NCBI GenBank assembly: GCA_018268195.1
Contig: JAFDWZ010000020.1
Span: forward strand, 1-64,000
Direction of reading: 5' to 3'
From: Bacteroidota bacterium
GTDB taxonomy: Bacteria > Bacteroidota > Bacteroidia > AKYH767-A > OLB10
Length of the DNA: 64,000 nt
Below are positions 9,542 to 20,200 of this stretch, piece after piece; position 1 is the stretch's first letter; each line of letters begins with the position of its first letter. Under the pieces are notes generated by a model. That model saw only the letters and a list, made by a program, of their open reading frames with translations. It was not told the DNA's origin and made no database searches. Position numbers and translations under genes: made by a program.

Positions 9542-10312
9542 TTAAGCTGATTTTGCAAAGAAAGGCGCAAGAATATCTTCAAATTTATAATAGCCATTTT
9601 CTTTATCCAATATATTTTTTGACACAAACACCACACCGTTTCCAAAAGCTTCGCGTGAAATACTCTCGTGACTGATACGAACAACCTGATGAGGGAATCC
9701 AAAAATCACTTCGTGTTTACCAACAATTCCTCCTACCCTAATAGAGTTGATTTGATTATTGTCCAGCTCCAATGCTCCTGCAATTTTCATAGCTGTTCCC
9801 GATATGCCTTCCTTTCCTTTAAAGTGCTCTTCTACAATTTCAATATCCACCCATGGAGCTATTTTTTTAAGATAGCGTGAAGCAAACATCAGGTAATTTA
9901 CACCCAATGTAATATTCGGTGACCAGAAAACCGTGGTTTGTTTAGCCAGCATTTTCAGATAGCGTTTTTCTTTATCAGTATAATGCGAAATTGCTGAAAT
10001 AATTTTTATCCCTCTTTCTGCTGCTGCTTTTCCGTATGCATATACGCCAACTGCGGAAGAAAAATCTATAATAATGTCAACCGGATGTTTATCCAGCAGT
10101 TCATCTATGGGTATTACTTCCGAAGAATAAATGGTGCCTGCATCTGCTGAATCTATCCCTAAAAACTCCGAAGCATTGCGCATATTAAGTGTTTTTTTTC
10201 GTCTCAAAATCCAATCCAACTCAAAATCCTTATTCTGCAACAAAACACCGGCTACAGCTTTCCCTGTTTTCCCGAAACCAATCAATCCAATCTTTATTTT
10301 TCTCTTTGCCAT
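9542..10312 (-). CDS. DapB-like reductase (divergent dihydrodipicolinate reductase family)
   Basis: A 256-residue protein starting at the ATG at 10312; an ATG at 10321 and a TTG at 10330 are alternatives. The N-terminal Rossmann motif GFGKTG is at residues 12-17, and IIDFSS near 82 matches the DapB nucleotide domain. The C-terminal domain has IEIVEEHF then SGTA at 171-174. Standard DapB has a His-His pair and a Lys in xHHxxKxDAPSGTA. Here the position of the first catalytic His is Glu, only one His remains and the Lys is shifted. It is therefore a separate DapB-like subfamily, and its substrate may not be hydroxy-tetrahydrodipicolinate. I see no second dapB in the window for comparison. A perfect -7 box lies 24 nt upstream. 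Confidence 0.72.
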   Translation of the reverse strand: MAKRKIKIGLIGFGKTGKAVAGVLLQNKDFELDWILRRKKTLNMRNASEFLGIDSADAGTIYSSEVIPIDELLDKHPVDIIIDFSSAVGVYAYGKAAAERGIKIISAISHYTDKEKRYLKMLAKQTTVFWSPNITLGVNYLMFASRYLKKIAPWVDIEIVEEHFKGKEGISGTAMKIAGALELDNNQINSIRVGGIVGKHEVIFGFPHQVVRISHESISREAFGNGVVFVSKNILDKENGYYKFEDILAPFFAKSA

Positions 10313-10336
10313 ACCTCTCATTTTTATCAATATTTA

Positions 10337-10344
10337 CAAATATA
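10337..10344 (-). promoter_or_regulatory. -7 promoter box of the DapB-like gene
   Basis: TATATTTG on the minus strand, perfect TAnnTTTG. It is 24 nt from the ATG at 10312 and 15 nt from the ATG at 10321. Confidence 0.5.
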
Positions 10345-10513
10345 AAATTTTCTCAGAATAATACAGATTTTCATTAATATATATTTACTTCTTCACTCAA
10401 TAGCCACATTCAGATTTTATTTAAATAATCATTTCTGTAAATTTAAAATTTATTGTATTCAAATAAACAATATGTGTAATGAATCATCTACAATGTAATT
10501 TTCTTTCACCCAA

Positions 10514-10543
10514 TTGTCGTATTATAAAAAACAGATAACTTTA
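10514..10543 (+). promoter_or_regulatory. Promoter candidate for the methyltransferase at 10564
   Basis: TTG at 10514-10516, 19 nt spacer, then TAACTTTA (7 of 8 match to the -7 box) ending 20 nt before the ATG. Confidence 0.4.
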
Positions 10544-10563
10544 CTTCGATAAATAAACTATAT

Positions 10564-11046
10564 ATGAAAAATGAAAAATCATTATCCAAAGGCCCCGGTG
10601 TTATAATTCCTCCACCCTTATTTTACGTGTTGTTTTATTTTACAGCTGTTTTCATACAAAAACATTTTCCCATTAATAACTCCATGTTTCAATTCAGACT
10701 GATAAAAATTCCGGCTGTTCTTTTTTTTGCAGCAGCAGCTTACTTTATTTTTAGCAGTCTGATTCTGTTTTATAAAACTAAAAACACGGTTGTTCTTATA
10801 AAGAGGGCTACATCATTGCAAACTTCAGGTGTTTATAGGCTAACAAGAAATCCTATGTATCTCGGGCTTGCATTGGTTTATCTGGCTGTTGTATGCCTTG
10901 GTGGCAACTGGTGGCATATTATTTTATTTCCTCTACTGATTTTATTTATTCAGGAATATATCATCAGGAAAGAAGAAAAATATCTTGAATTGGAGTTCGG
11001 AACAGAATATCTTAAATACAAACAACAAGTACGAAGATGGATATAA
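10564..11046 (+). CDS. Isoprenylcysteine carboxyl methyltransferase-like membrane protein
   Basis: A 160-residue integral membrane methyltransferase of the ICMT/PEMT superfamily. Membrane segments lie at about residues 20-40, 56-80 and 100-130. The SAM-binding signature is near residue 93 (GVYRLTRNPMYLG), and the conserved acidic tail (EYIIRKEEKYLELEFG, then YLKYKQQVRRWI) completes the family pattern. Bacterial homologues methylate small hydrophobic substrates, lipids or unknown acceptors; protein prenylation is not expected here. The real substrate cannot be read from sequence. It stands alone between two genes with their own promoters. Confidence 0.82.
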   Translation: MKNEKSLSKGPGVIIPPPLFYVLFYFTAVFIQKHFPINNSMFQFRLIKIPAVLFFAAAAYFIFSSLILFYKTKNTVVLIKRATSLQTSGVYRLTRNPMYLGLALVYLAVVCLGGNWWHIILFPLLILFIQEYIIRKEEKYLELEFGTEYLKYKQQVRRWI

Positions 11047-11168
11047 TGCGCTTATGCTGTTTTTCTTTTAACAATAAACTGTAAATTGTTTATCTTCGTA
11101 TTCTAAATAAATATGTTCTTTTTCAATTAGTGTTTTTTTTAAAGAATAATTATCAAAACCCATATACA

Positions 11169-12227
11169 ATGAAAAATTTATACTTACTCGCAGCAATGAT
11201 GATTGCTTTGTCATCACAGACACTATCACAAATACAGCTTAAACAACACACTGTTAACGAAACTACGTTAACCGGAAACTATCAGGCATCAAAAATCATG
11301 AGTCTGCAACCGGATATTTCATTTAATGAGTCTCCTGTAAACCACAATATGCATATTACTTCCGATGGTGAATATTATTACACCATTAATGGCGGCAGTG
11401 CAAATTCCGGACAAGTAAATAAATTTGACCTTAACGGTAATTTACTTCAAACCTTTCCGATAACGCTAGATGGTCGAGGATTATCCTATAATCCTGCTGA
11501 CAGCTTTTTATATGTTTCAACTTATATGGGTGATATTGTTAAAATCACTAACCTGAATGCCGGAACTTTTACAACTGTTTTTTCCGGTATTATGCAGGAT
11601 AATCAGGCATCATTTGCGCTTTCAACAGATGGAAGTAAATTTTATGATTTCTTTGCAGGCACGTTATATGTAAGAGATATGACAACCGGTGGAATACTGA
11701 ATACCATTGTAGGATTATCGTCAGGTACCGGTAATTATGGTGGAGAAGCCGCAGTAGCTGTGGATTCCACACATATTTACACATGGAACGCTACAAATCA
11801 AACCGTTTACAAGTATGATTTAAGCGGTTCGTTTATTCAGACGATGGTACTTGACTCCGGCAATAATGGAATTTCGCTTTCCGTTGCTAATGGATATTTA
11901 TTTGTAAGTAAAGATGGCAATTACAATATAGGAACATGGTATGGTTATCATCTGGGAGGTACGACAAATGTTGCTGAACATGATAAAAATTTTGAAGCCA
12001 CTTTATTTCCAAATCCTACTGCAGGAAAATTAATGATGAATTCAACTGCTTTAATATCGGAAATAGAAATTTTCGATGCCAAGGGTGCAAAGGTTCACAG
12101 CATCAAACCAAATGCATTTTATTCAGCAATAGACCTTACCAAACAGACTGCCGGATTTTACCTCTATAAAATAACGGATATTGCAGGAAATACCCGCACC
12201 GGAAAATTGATTATCCGTAAGGAGTAA
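11169..12227 (+). CDS. Secreted type IX cargo protein, beta-propeller-like
   Basis: A 352-residue protein from the ATG at 11169; an upstream in-frame start at 11130 adds 13 residues ahead of a perfectly good signal peptide (MKNLYLLAAMMIALSSQ) and is rejected. The central part (about residues 40-270) carries repeated YxFDLNGNLLQT, SYNPADSFLYVST and YKYDLSGSFIQTM stretches, which look like blades of a beta-propeller (NHL or quinoprotein type). The last ~75 residues (LFPNPTAGKLMMNS ... EIFDAKGAKVHSI ... AGFYLYKI ... GKLIIRKE) are a type A sorting domain for the type IX secretion system. Expected location is the cell surface or outside; the ligand is unknown. Confidence 0.82.
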   Translation: MKNLYLLAAMMIALSSQTLSQIQLKQHTVNETTLTGNYQASKIMSLQPDISFNESPVNHNMHITSDGEYYYTINGGSANSGQVNKFDLNGNLLQTFPITLDGRGLSYNPADSFLYVSTYMGDIVKITNLNAGTFTTVFSGIMQDNQASFALSTDGSKFYDFFAGTLYVRDMTTGGILNTIVGLSSGTGNYGGEAAVAVDSTHIYTWNATNQTVYKYDLSGSFIQTMVLDSGNNGISLSVANGYLFVSKDGNYNIGTWYGYHLGGTTNVAEHDKNFEATLFPNPTAGKLMMNSTALISEIEIFDAKGAKVHSIKPNAFYSAIDLTKQTAGFYLYKITDIAGNTRTGKLIIRKE

Positions 12228-12249
12228 AATTAATATGTGTTAGCGAAAA

Positions 12250-14730
12250 TCAGGCTACTTCCTTTTTCTCAATCTGCTTAATGGTGAAATCAATTGGTTT
12301 CTTTACCTTCTCCTTCATCAAAGCAATGTCTATCACTTCCGACATTTGTGATACATAATGGAATCGCAAGCCCTTGAGGTATTCACGCTTGATGTCTTTA
12401 ATGTCTTTCTCATTATCTACACAAAGAACTATATCGGTAATACCTGCACGCTTTGCTGCAAGAATTTTTTCTTTAATGCCGCCCACGGGTAATACTTTTC
12501 CGCGAAGTGTAATCTCACCTGTCATAGCTAATTTCAGTTTCACTTTGCGTTGTGTGAATGCTGATGCCAGCGAAGTGAGCATGGTAATACCTGCTGAAGG
12601 GCCGTCCTTTGGTGTTGCTCCTTCAGGCACGTGAATATGGATGTCCCATTTGTCAAAAACGCGATTGTCAATTCCAAAGTCTTCAGCATGTGCTTTGAGA
12701 TATGCAAGTGCTATCTGCGCTGATTCTTTCATCACATCACCCAGGTTTCCTGTCAGCGAAAGGCTTCCTTTGCCTTTGCTGAGGCTCGATTCAATAAATA
12801 AAATGTCGCCACCGACAGATGTCCAAGCAAGACCGGTAACTACACCAGCCACACTGTTGTCAGCAAATTTATCACGCAAAAAGATGGGAGCTCCTAATGC
12901 TGTTTCCACAGCCTCTTTATCAATTTTTTTCTCGTACTTTTCGTTCAGCGCAACTTTCTTGGCAATACTTCTGATTACTGATGCTAGATTTCTTTCAAGA
13001 TTACGCACTCCGCTTTCGCTGGTATAATACTCAATGATGTATTCAATAATTGCATTGCTGAAACTTACGTGATGTTTTTTCAGTCCGTGAGCTTCCAGTT
13101 GCTTTGGCAGAAGATGTTTAATGGCTATCTGTATTTTTTCTTCAACGGTGTATCCGTTTATCTCAATGATCTCCATACGGTCGCGCAAAGCCGGCTGAAT
13201 AGTGCTCAGGCTGTTGGCAGTGGCAATAAACAATACGTTTGATAAATCGTAATCTATCTCTACATAATTATCATAGAAAGCATTATTCTGCTCCGGGTCC
13301 AATACTTCAAGCAGTGCAGAGCTGGGGTCGCCATGAAAATCATTGGTGAGTTTATCAACTTCGTCAAGTACGAAAACAGGGTTGGACGATTTAGCTTTTT
13401 TAAGATTCTGAATAATACGTCCGGGCATGGCACCGATATAGGTTTTGCGGTGTCCGCGAATTTCGGCTTCATCTCTAAGTCCGCCCAATGAAACACGTAC
13501 ATACTTTCTGCCAAGAGCTTTGGCTACCGATTTACCTAAAGAAGTTTTTCCAACACCCGGAGGGCCAAACAAACACATGATTGGCGACTTCATATCTTTT
13601 TTCAACTTGAGTACGGCAAGGTATTCCAGAATACGTGTTTTTACTTTTTCCAGACCATAATGATCTTTGTCTAACACTTTCTGCGCATGTTTCAGATTGA
13701 AATTATCTTCGGTAAATTCACCCCAAGGTAATTCGAGTAATAAATCGAGATAATTGAGAGTGACTGAATATTCGGCAGCAGCCGGATTAATACGTCCCAT
13801 ACGTTCAATCTCTTTATTAAATACTGCAGCTACTTCTTTACTCCACTTTTTCTTTTTGGCTTTTTCGCGCAGTTCTTCTAACTCCTGATCAGGAGTATTT
13901 CCGCCCAACTCTTCCTGAATGGTTTTTAACTGCTGATTGAGGAAATACTCGCGCTGTTGTTTGTCGAGGTCCACTTTTACTTTGTTCTGAATTTGTGATT
14001 TCAGTTCAAGTAATTGCAATTCCTGAGTAAGATATTCGAGAACCTTAAATGCACGCTGTTTGATATCTGTCATTTCAAGCAAATCCTGTTTCTTGGCAAC
14101 TTCCAGTTGCATATTGCTTGAAATAAAATTGATGAGAAACGTAGGACTTTCAATATTGCGGATGGCAAAACCCGCTTCACTTGGTATATGAGGCGAATGT
14201 TGCACAATCTGCAGGGATATATCTTTCAAGGAATCAACCGTAGCATTAAATTCTTTTTCCTTAACACTATGGTTTAAGTCGTTCAGCGGTTCTACTTTAG
14301 CTTTCAGATAAGGATCACTCTGTACCATTTCCACCAGAGAAAAACGTCTTTTCCCCTGAATGATAATAGTAGTGTTGCCATCAGGAAGTCTGAGCATTTT
14401 AATCACATTGGCAACCGTTCCGATTTTATTAAGGTCTTCAAAACTAGGGTCTTCAATATTGGTGTCTTTCTGTGCAACCACACCGATAGTTTTATTGCCT
14501 TTGTAAGCATCTTTAATGAGCTTAATAGATTTGTCGCGCCCAACCGTTATGGGAATCACCACACCGGGAAATAACACTGTATTGCGAAGCGGCAAAATTG
14601 ACAGTTCCTGCGGAATGCTTTCTTTATTGAGTTGCTCTTCGTCTTCTGCTGAAAGTAAGGGGATTAACTCAGGTTCATCGTCATTGATTCCGGTTAAAAA
14701 GGGGTTTTTATGATCTTCCAATTCAAACAT
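12250..14730 (-). CDS. lon: ATP-dependent endopeptidase Lon
   Basis: A complete 826-residue Lon (LonA type). The N-terminal substrate-binding domain starts near residue 43 ([14 protein letters not shown]). The AAA+ module has Walker [10 protein letters not shown] at 389-397 and Walker [10 protein letters not shown]. The C-terminal serine-lysine protease domain has PKDGPSAG with catalytic Ser712 and GGIKEK with Lys753. It degrades misfolded and regulatory proteins in the cytoplasm. The gene is convergent with the T9SS gene, only 22 bases apart. A near-match -7 box lies upstream, but no CIRCE-like heat-shock operator is visible in the 71-base leader. Confidence 0.97.
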   Translation of the reverse strand: MFELEDHKNPFLTGINDDEPELIPLLSAEDEEQLNKESIPQELSILPLRNTVLFPGVVIPITVGRDKSIKLIKDAYKGNKTIGVVAQKDTNIEDPSFEDLNKIGTVANVIKMLRLPDGNTTIIIQGKRRFSLVEMVQSDPYLKAKVEPLNDLNHSVKEKEFNATVDSLKDISLQIVQHSPHIPSEAGFAIRNIESPTFLINFISSNMQLEVAKKQDLLEMTDIKQRAFKVLEYLTQELQLLELKSQIQNKVKVDLDKQQREYFLNQQLKTIQEELGGNTPDQELEELREKAKKKKWSKEVAAVFNKEIERMGRINPAAAEYSVTLNYLDLLLELPWGEFTEDNFNLKHAQKVLDKDHYGLEKVKTRILEYLAVLKLKKDMKSPIMCLFGPPGVGKTSLGKSVAKALGRKYVRVSLGGLRDEAEIRGHRKTYIGAMPGRIIQNLKKAKSSNPVFVLDEVDKLTNDFHGDPSSALLEVLDPEQNNAFYDNYVEIDYDLSNVLFIATANSLSTIQPALRDRMEIIEINGYTVEEKIQIAIKHLLPKQLEAHGLKKHHVSFSNAIIEYIIEYYTSESGVRNLERNLASVIRSIAKKVALNEKYEKKIDKEAVETALGAPIFLRDKFADNSVAGVVTGLAWTSVGGDILFIESSLSKGKGSLSLTGNLGDVMKESAQIALAYLKAHAEDFGIDNRVFDKWDIHIHVPEGATPKDGPSAGITMLTSLASAFTQRKVKLKLAMTGEITLRGKVLPVGGIKEKILAAKRAGITDIVLCVDNEKDIKDIKREYLKGLRFHYVSQMSEVIDIALMKEKVKKPIDFTIKQIEKKEVA

Positions 14731-14801
14731 ATTTTAAAGTCAAGTTGTCAGCCTTATGGCCAAAATTTATAAAAATACTATATAGTCAATGGTCGTGCCA
14801 T

Positions 14802-15977
14802 TCATTCCGATGGCAGAATTAATTCAAGACCGTTAACATGGTTAAGTATGGATTCTTCTGTTTTGTCAAACGCCAGGTTTCTTCGTTTATACACTTCACG
14901 TGCAAGTTCAATAGCCTTGTCGAGTTGAAACTGTTCATCATTGAAACCGCCCCAGGCAAATGATGGGATATACTTTGGAGGAAAGCCTCCGCCAAAAACA
15001 TTGGCCGCTACACCTACCACCGTGCCTGTGTTGAACATGGTATTGATAGCTGCTTTGCTGTGATCGGCCATCATCAATCCGCAAAACTGCAAACCCGTGC
15101 TGATATAATCCTTCTTTCCATAATTATAACACTTCACTATACCATAATTATTTTTCAGGTTTGAATTATTGGTGTCGGCACCCAGGTTACACCACTCTGC
15201 AACCACAGAATTACCGAGGAAACCATCATGAGCCTTGTTGGAGTATCCGAATATTACGGAATTACTCACCTCTCCTCCCACTTTGCAATGAGGACCAATA
15301 GTAGTTGCGCCATAAACTTTAGCACCCATTTTTAAGGTAGCATGTTCGCACAATGCAAAAGGACCTCTTATTAATGCTCCTTCCATCACTTCGGCATGTG
15401 GACCAATGTAAACAGGGCCTGCCGAAGCATTGATGACTGCACATTGAACTTTTGCAGATTCTTCTATAAATATCTGAGAAGCGTTTATAAGTGTATTGCT
15501 GTCATCGGCTGATGCACTTTTACGGTTTTGGGTAAGGAGGGAGAAATCGTCACTAATAGCTTTGTCGTTAAGTTTAAAAATATCCCATGGATAATTCAGC
15601 ACGTCAACTTCCAAATCGGTTTCAATGGTTTCATCATAATCAAGTTGGCCGAAATTTTTGATGTTGCCGGCAGATGTCATCACCGCTATTACCAAATCAC
15701 CTTTTACCAGAGCCTGACCTTTCTCAAGTGTCATTATTTCTGAAAAAAGTTTTTCGTTGATAAGTACTGCTCCGTTTGCAACAATATTTTCTGAGGATAC
15801 TTTGAGTGCAAATTTTGATGACAGGTATGTTTCGGTGAGAAAAGAACAAGGTTGATTTGAAAGTTTTTCCCACTTTTCGGCAATGGTAAGAATTCCGCAG
15901 CGTATGGCGGCCACAGGTCTCATAAAAGTAAACGGCAACAGATTGGTGCGGTTATAATCAGCAAGGATGATATTCAT
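14802..15977 (-). CDS. GlmU-like sugar nucleotidyltransferase (NTP_transf_4)
   Basis: A 391-residue protein with an N-terminal half matching the NTP_transf_4 family (MNIILADYNRTNLLPFTFMRPVAAIRCG) and a C-terminal left-handed beta-helix of hexapeptide repeats (about residues 165-330: IFIEESAKVQCAVI, GPVYIGPHAEVMEG, GPFALCEHATLKMG). The architecture resembles GlmU, but the canonical GGxGTRL nucleotidyl motif is missing from the N-terminus. It is probably a sugar-1-phosphate nucleotidyl- or acyltransferase serving envelope precursors. The leader contains the near-match -7 box TACATTCG (16024-16031, minus strand). Confidence 0.75.
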   Translation of the reverse strand: MNIILADYNRTNLLPFTFMRPVAAIRCGILTIAEKWEKLSNQPCSFLTETYLSSKFALKVSSENIVANGAVLINEKLFSEIMTLEKGQALVKGDLVIAVMTSAGNIKNFGQLDYDETIETDLEVDVLNYPWDIFKLNDKAISDDFSLLTQNRKSASADDSNTLINASQIFIEESAKVQCAVINASAGPVYIGPHAEVMEGALIRGPFALCEHATLKMGAKVYGATTIGPHCKVGGEVSNSVIFGYSNKAHDGFLGNSVVAEWCNLGADTNNSNLKNNYGIVKCYNYGKKDYISTGLQFCGLMMADHSKAAINTMFNTGTVVGVAANVFGGGFPPKYIPSFAWGGFNDEQFQLDKAIELAREVYKRRNLAFDKTEESILNHVNGLELILPSE

Positions 15978-16064
15978 GTTTTGTAATGGTATTTTACTTG
16001 TTGAAAGAGATGAGTATGTTCTGCGAATGTAAGTTTTAGAAAATGAATTTGGGTAAAGGTGTTG

Positions 16065-16096
16065 AAAAAAATTGCCACCTGATATCAGGTGGCAAT
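16065..16096 (-). terminator. Rho-independent terminator of mdh
   Basis: A 26-base perfect palindrome (16071-16096, centred on GATATC) followed on the minus strand by seven T residues. It lies 25 bases after the mdh stop. Because the stem is perfect it may also act weakly on plus-strand transcription. Confidence 0.85.
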
Positions 16097-16121
16097 AAAA
16101 TTTTAAACGAAAGAAGCAGTA

Positions 16122-17063
16122 TTACTTCACCGGTTGCTGCATGTTATCGAGCACCGACATAACCTCTTTTACAGCTTTGGCGCTGCCATCCAGAAGTTCT
16201 TTTTCTTCTTTATTAAGATTAAGTTCAATAATCTGTTCTATACCGTTCTTACCTAATTTCACAGGAACACCAAGATAAATATCTTTCATTCCATATTCGC
16301 CTTGCAACCAAGCGCAGCAAGGGAAAATGCGTTTCTGATCGCGCACAATGGCTTCTACCATCTGAGCTGCAGCAGCTCCGGGAGCATACCATGCAGAAGT
16401 ACCCATGAGATTTACCAATTCACCGCCACCTACTTTGGTACGTTGAATAATAGCATCTAATTTATCTTTTGCAATAAGTTCAGTTACCGGTATTCCAGAA
16501 ACAGTAGTGTAACGTGGCAACGGCACCATGGTATCGCCATGTCCGCCCATCAGCACTGCCTGTATATCTTTGGGAGAGCAATTGAGCGCTTCAGCTAAGA
16601 ACGCACGGTAGCGTGCAGTGTCAAGAATGCCTGCCATCCCGAAAACTTTTTTGGAATCGAGTCCTGATGTCAGGTAAGCGCAGTAGGTCATTACATCAAG
16701 CGGATTAGAAACCACTATGATGATGGTGTTAGGTGAATATTTTACAATATTCTCAGTTACGGAACGAACAATGCCTGCATTGGTAGCAATCAAATCATCG
16801 CGGCTCATGCCCGGCTTACGTGGCAATCCTGAAGTAATTACAACTACTTCTGAATCTTTTGTTGCTGCATAATCATTGGTTGAACCTTTGATGCGGGTGT
16901 CATAAAGATTGATAGGGGCTGTTTGCCACATATCAAGCGATTTGCCTTCGGCAACACCTTCTTTAATGTCGAGTAATATTACTTCATTAGCTACTTCATT
17001 GTGAGCAATAACATTGGCGCATGTTGCTCCTACATTTCCAGCGCCTACAACAGTTACTTTCAT
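16122..17063 (-). CDS. mdh: Malate dehydrogenase (NAD)
   Basis: A 313-residue LDH-like malate dehydrogenase that interconverts malate and oxaloacetate in the TCA cycle. The NAD-binding motif GAGNVG is at residues 7-12 and Asp32 (LLDIKEG) favours NAD over NADP. Substrate-binding Arg82 and Arg88 (LPRKPGMSRDD) and Arg151, and the catalytic pair Asp148/His175 (GGHGDT), are all present. An Arg at position 82 marks malate rather than lactate specificity. It has its own promoter (17098-17105) and a strong terminator, so it is probably monocistronic. Confidence 0.96.
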   Translation of the reverse strand: MKVTVVGAGNVGATCANVIAHNEVANEVILLDIKEGVAEGKSLDMWQTAPINLYDTRIKGSTNDYAATKDSEVVVITSGLPRKPGMSRDDLIATNAGIVRSVTENIVKYSPNTIIIVVSNPLDVMTYCAYLTSGLDSKKVFGMAGILDTARYRAFLAEALNCSPKDIQAVLMGGHGDTMVPLPRYTTVSGIPVTELIAKDKLDAIIQRTKVGGGELVNLMGTSAWYAPGAAAAQMVEAIVRDQKRIFPCCAWLQGEYGMKDIYLGVPVKLGKNGIEQIIELNLNKEEKELLDGSAKAVKEVMSVLDNMQQPVK

Positions 17064-17097
17064 TTTATTATCCTTTTACTTTTCAAATTTCAAAACG

Positions 17098-17105
17098 CAA
17101 AAATA
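17098..17105 (-). promoter_or_regulatory. -7 promoter box of mdh
   Basis: TATTTTTG on the minus strand, perfect TAnnTTTG, 34 nt before the mdh ATG. Confidence 0.55.
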
Positions 17106-17168
17106 TTTAAATCATCCTAATGAACGCTGAATTTTGTAAAAATCATGTCAACAATTTATTGGCGAATA

Positions 17169-17199
17169 TTTTGATTTTATTGGTGAAAGCGTACATTTG
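17169..17199 (+). promoter_or_regulatory. Promoter directly before the SprB-repeat adhesin
   Basis: TTTTG (17169-17173), an 18-nt spacer, then a perfect -7 box TACATTTG (17192-17199), ending 4 nt before an in-frame GTG at 17204. This is one of the best two-part matches in the window and decides the start codon chosen for the adhesin. Confidence 0.55.
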
Positions 17200-17203
17200 T
17201 GCT

Positions 17204-20200
17204 GTGAACCCCATTGCCAGATTTATACTTTACAGTGTATGCTGTATTTTTTTTAGTACCTCACTATCAGGTCAGGCACCTACCAATCAGGATTGCCCCA
17301 ATGCTATACCCATCTGTAATTTAGTGTACAGCACTACATTATCTTACAGCGGAACGGGGAATATTCCTAATGAAATTAACAGTGGTTCTTCCTGTCTGCT
17401 AAGTGGCGAAAGAAATGATGTATGGTACACCTTTACGACTCCTTTTTTCGGGAACCTTAACTTCACCATTACACCTAACAATCCTTTGGATGATTATGAC
17501 TGGGCTGTTTACAATCTAACTACTGCAACCTGTGCCGACATATATACAAATCCTGGCATAGAGGTGAGTTGCAACTATGCACCTAATCTGGGTTGTGGTG
17601 GTGTGACCGGTCCAAACAACAATACTTCCGGGCCGTGTGGCGGGCAAAACAACCCGAGCATTCCAGTGACACCGGGGCAAACTTATGTGATTAATGTGAG
17701 TAATTATTCTGCAACACAATCAGGATATACCATAGATTTTAGTGCTTCTACGGGAAGTATTTTTGATGTCTATCCTCCTATGTTATTGTCAACCACACCT
17801 ATCACCTGCGGCTCTACTTCCATTACACTCACCTTCAACGAAAATGTTACCTGCAATTCAGTGCAGCCAACAGATTTTGTTCTTACAGGACCGGGAGGAC
17901 CTTATACAATTACTTCTGTTACTTCAGCAGGGTGCGCAAGCGGAGCCGATTACAGTAAGGTTTATACTGTAACCTTTTCGCCTGCAATTTCAGTTTCAGG
18001 CGCCTTTAATTTTGCTATTGTTAGTCCGGTACAGGACTTGTGCGGAAACAATATTGCTGTTCCTACCAATAAAGCCATATTAATAAATGGAGCAACCGTT
18101 TCTGCACAACATACCAACAATAATTGTTTTGGTGATTCGGACGGTACTATCACGCTTACACCCGGAGGTGCAGGCCCTTTCACTTATCAATGGTCGCCCA
18201 ATGTGAGCACAGGAAATACGGCAAATAACCTACCTGCAGGAACTTATACCATTACTGTAACACCTTCTAACGGAGCATGCAATGCTTTAGCAACAATAAA
18301 TATTACAGAACCAACTGCATTGGCTATTCAAAGCCAGCATGTTGACTCAGCATTATGCGGCTCAGCAAGCGGCTCAATTGCCGTAGTAATGACAGGTGGT
18401 ACAACACCATATCAATATCAGTGGACACCAAGTGGAGGTAATTCGGCTACTGCAAGTAATCTTGTACCCGGCAATTATACGCTTGATGTTACCGATGCAA
18501 ATGGTTGTGATTTCAGTCAGACATTTACCGTTTACAATAAAAATAATATCGCTGTTACTGTAAACACCATAAACAATGTGAAATGCAAGAACGGCAGTGA
18601 TGGCGGAATCATACTTAATGCCAATGGACTTTCGGCAGGAGCAACTTATTTATGGTCTAATGGCTCAACAACAAAAGACTTATCTAATGTTCCGGCAGGA
18701 GTATATACTGTTACGGTTACAGATGGTCTTTGTCAGACAGTGATTCCTAACTTGCTTATAACAGAACCTGCTAATGCCATTTCAGTTTCCACAACTGCTA
18801 ATGCAACTACATGCGGATTAAACAACGGCTCTATTGCAGTGACTGCATCAGGTGGCACAGGTTCACTCACTTATCAGTGGTCACCATCAGGTTCAGGCAC
18901 TTCATCGGCTTCGTTAGCATCAGGCATGTATATAATTACCGTAACTGATGTCAACGGATGCACTGCAGTGCGCAATGTGAATGTTGGTGCATCAACAAGC
19001 CCAAGTGCTTCTGTCAATTATATCCGCCAATCGGTATTATGTCATAACGATGCCAATGGCAGTGCAATCATTTCAGTGAGCAGCGGAACTGCACCTTATA
19101 GTTATCAATGGTCAGGAGGAATGGGAACAGGAGCATCAAACTCTACTTTGTCACCGGGAAATTATATTGTTACAGTTATCGATAATGCCGGATGTACCAC
19201 ATCAACCATTGTAACTATCAACAATGCACCGCAATTGGTGCTCACAGCAGGAGCTGTGCAACATGTTAAATGTTTTGGGCAGAACAACGGCAGTGCAACC
19301 TATATTGGTTCAGGAGGCACAGGTGCACTCTCCTATCAGTGGTCGCCATCAGGCGGAACAGGGACAACTGCTTCTAATTTATATGCAGGTACTTATACGG
19401 TAATTCTTACTGATGCCAACTCTTGTACCGTAAGCAGCAGTGTGGTGATTCATCAGCCTGCGGCTGCACTGAGCAATCAGTTTAATACAACAGCTACAAC
19501 TTGCGGGCTGAATAACGGAACTTCAACAGCAACCGTAAATGGAGGAACGGCTCCTTACAATTATTTATGGTCGAATGGTGTTACCAGCAATGCTCCTACA
19601 GCACTTGCAGCAGGAACTTATACCCTTACCATAACTGACGCCAATCAATGTGTGCTCACACAAAGTACAACGATTGCACCTTCTACTTCGCCATCAGTTA
19701 CGAATGTAAACATACAGAATTTAACCTGTTCAGGTTCTGCAAACGGCAGTATTTCTTTGCAGGTATCAGGAGGTGTATCACCTTACACTTACCAATGGAA
19801 TAACAATGTTAGCACAACCGGCAGCGCAACTTCCTTAAATGCCGGCAACTATACCGTTACCATCACCGATCAGGCAGGTTGTACCACATCGGCAACATAC
19901 AGTGTAACTACACCCGCCAACATCACCATTCAACTTTTAAGTCAGCAGAATGTGCTTTGCTTTGGTAATGCAACCGGTGCTTTGCAGATAGCTGCAAGCG
20001 GAGGTACGGGTACTTTAAATTATTTATGGTCGAATGGAAACGCAGGCACTTCTATAAGTGCACTCACTGCCGGAAGTTATTCGGTTACCATTACCGATCA
20101 GAACAATTGTACTGCACAACAAACCTACAATGTTAGTCAGCCGGCAGCAGCGTTATCATCAGTAATTACGTCAGGAAACACTTCATGTGGCTTAAGTAAC

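Noticed and set aside
10313-10563. Hidden gene or small RNA in the longest intergenic stretch
   Set aside because: Very AT-rich with no open frame of note, no hairpin-plus-T-run and no recognised RNA motif beyond the two divergent promoters.
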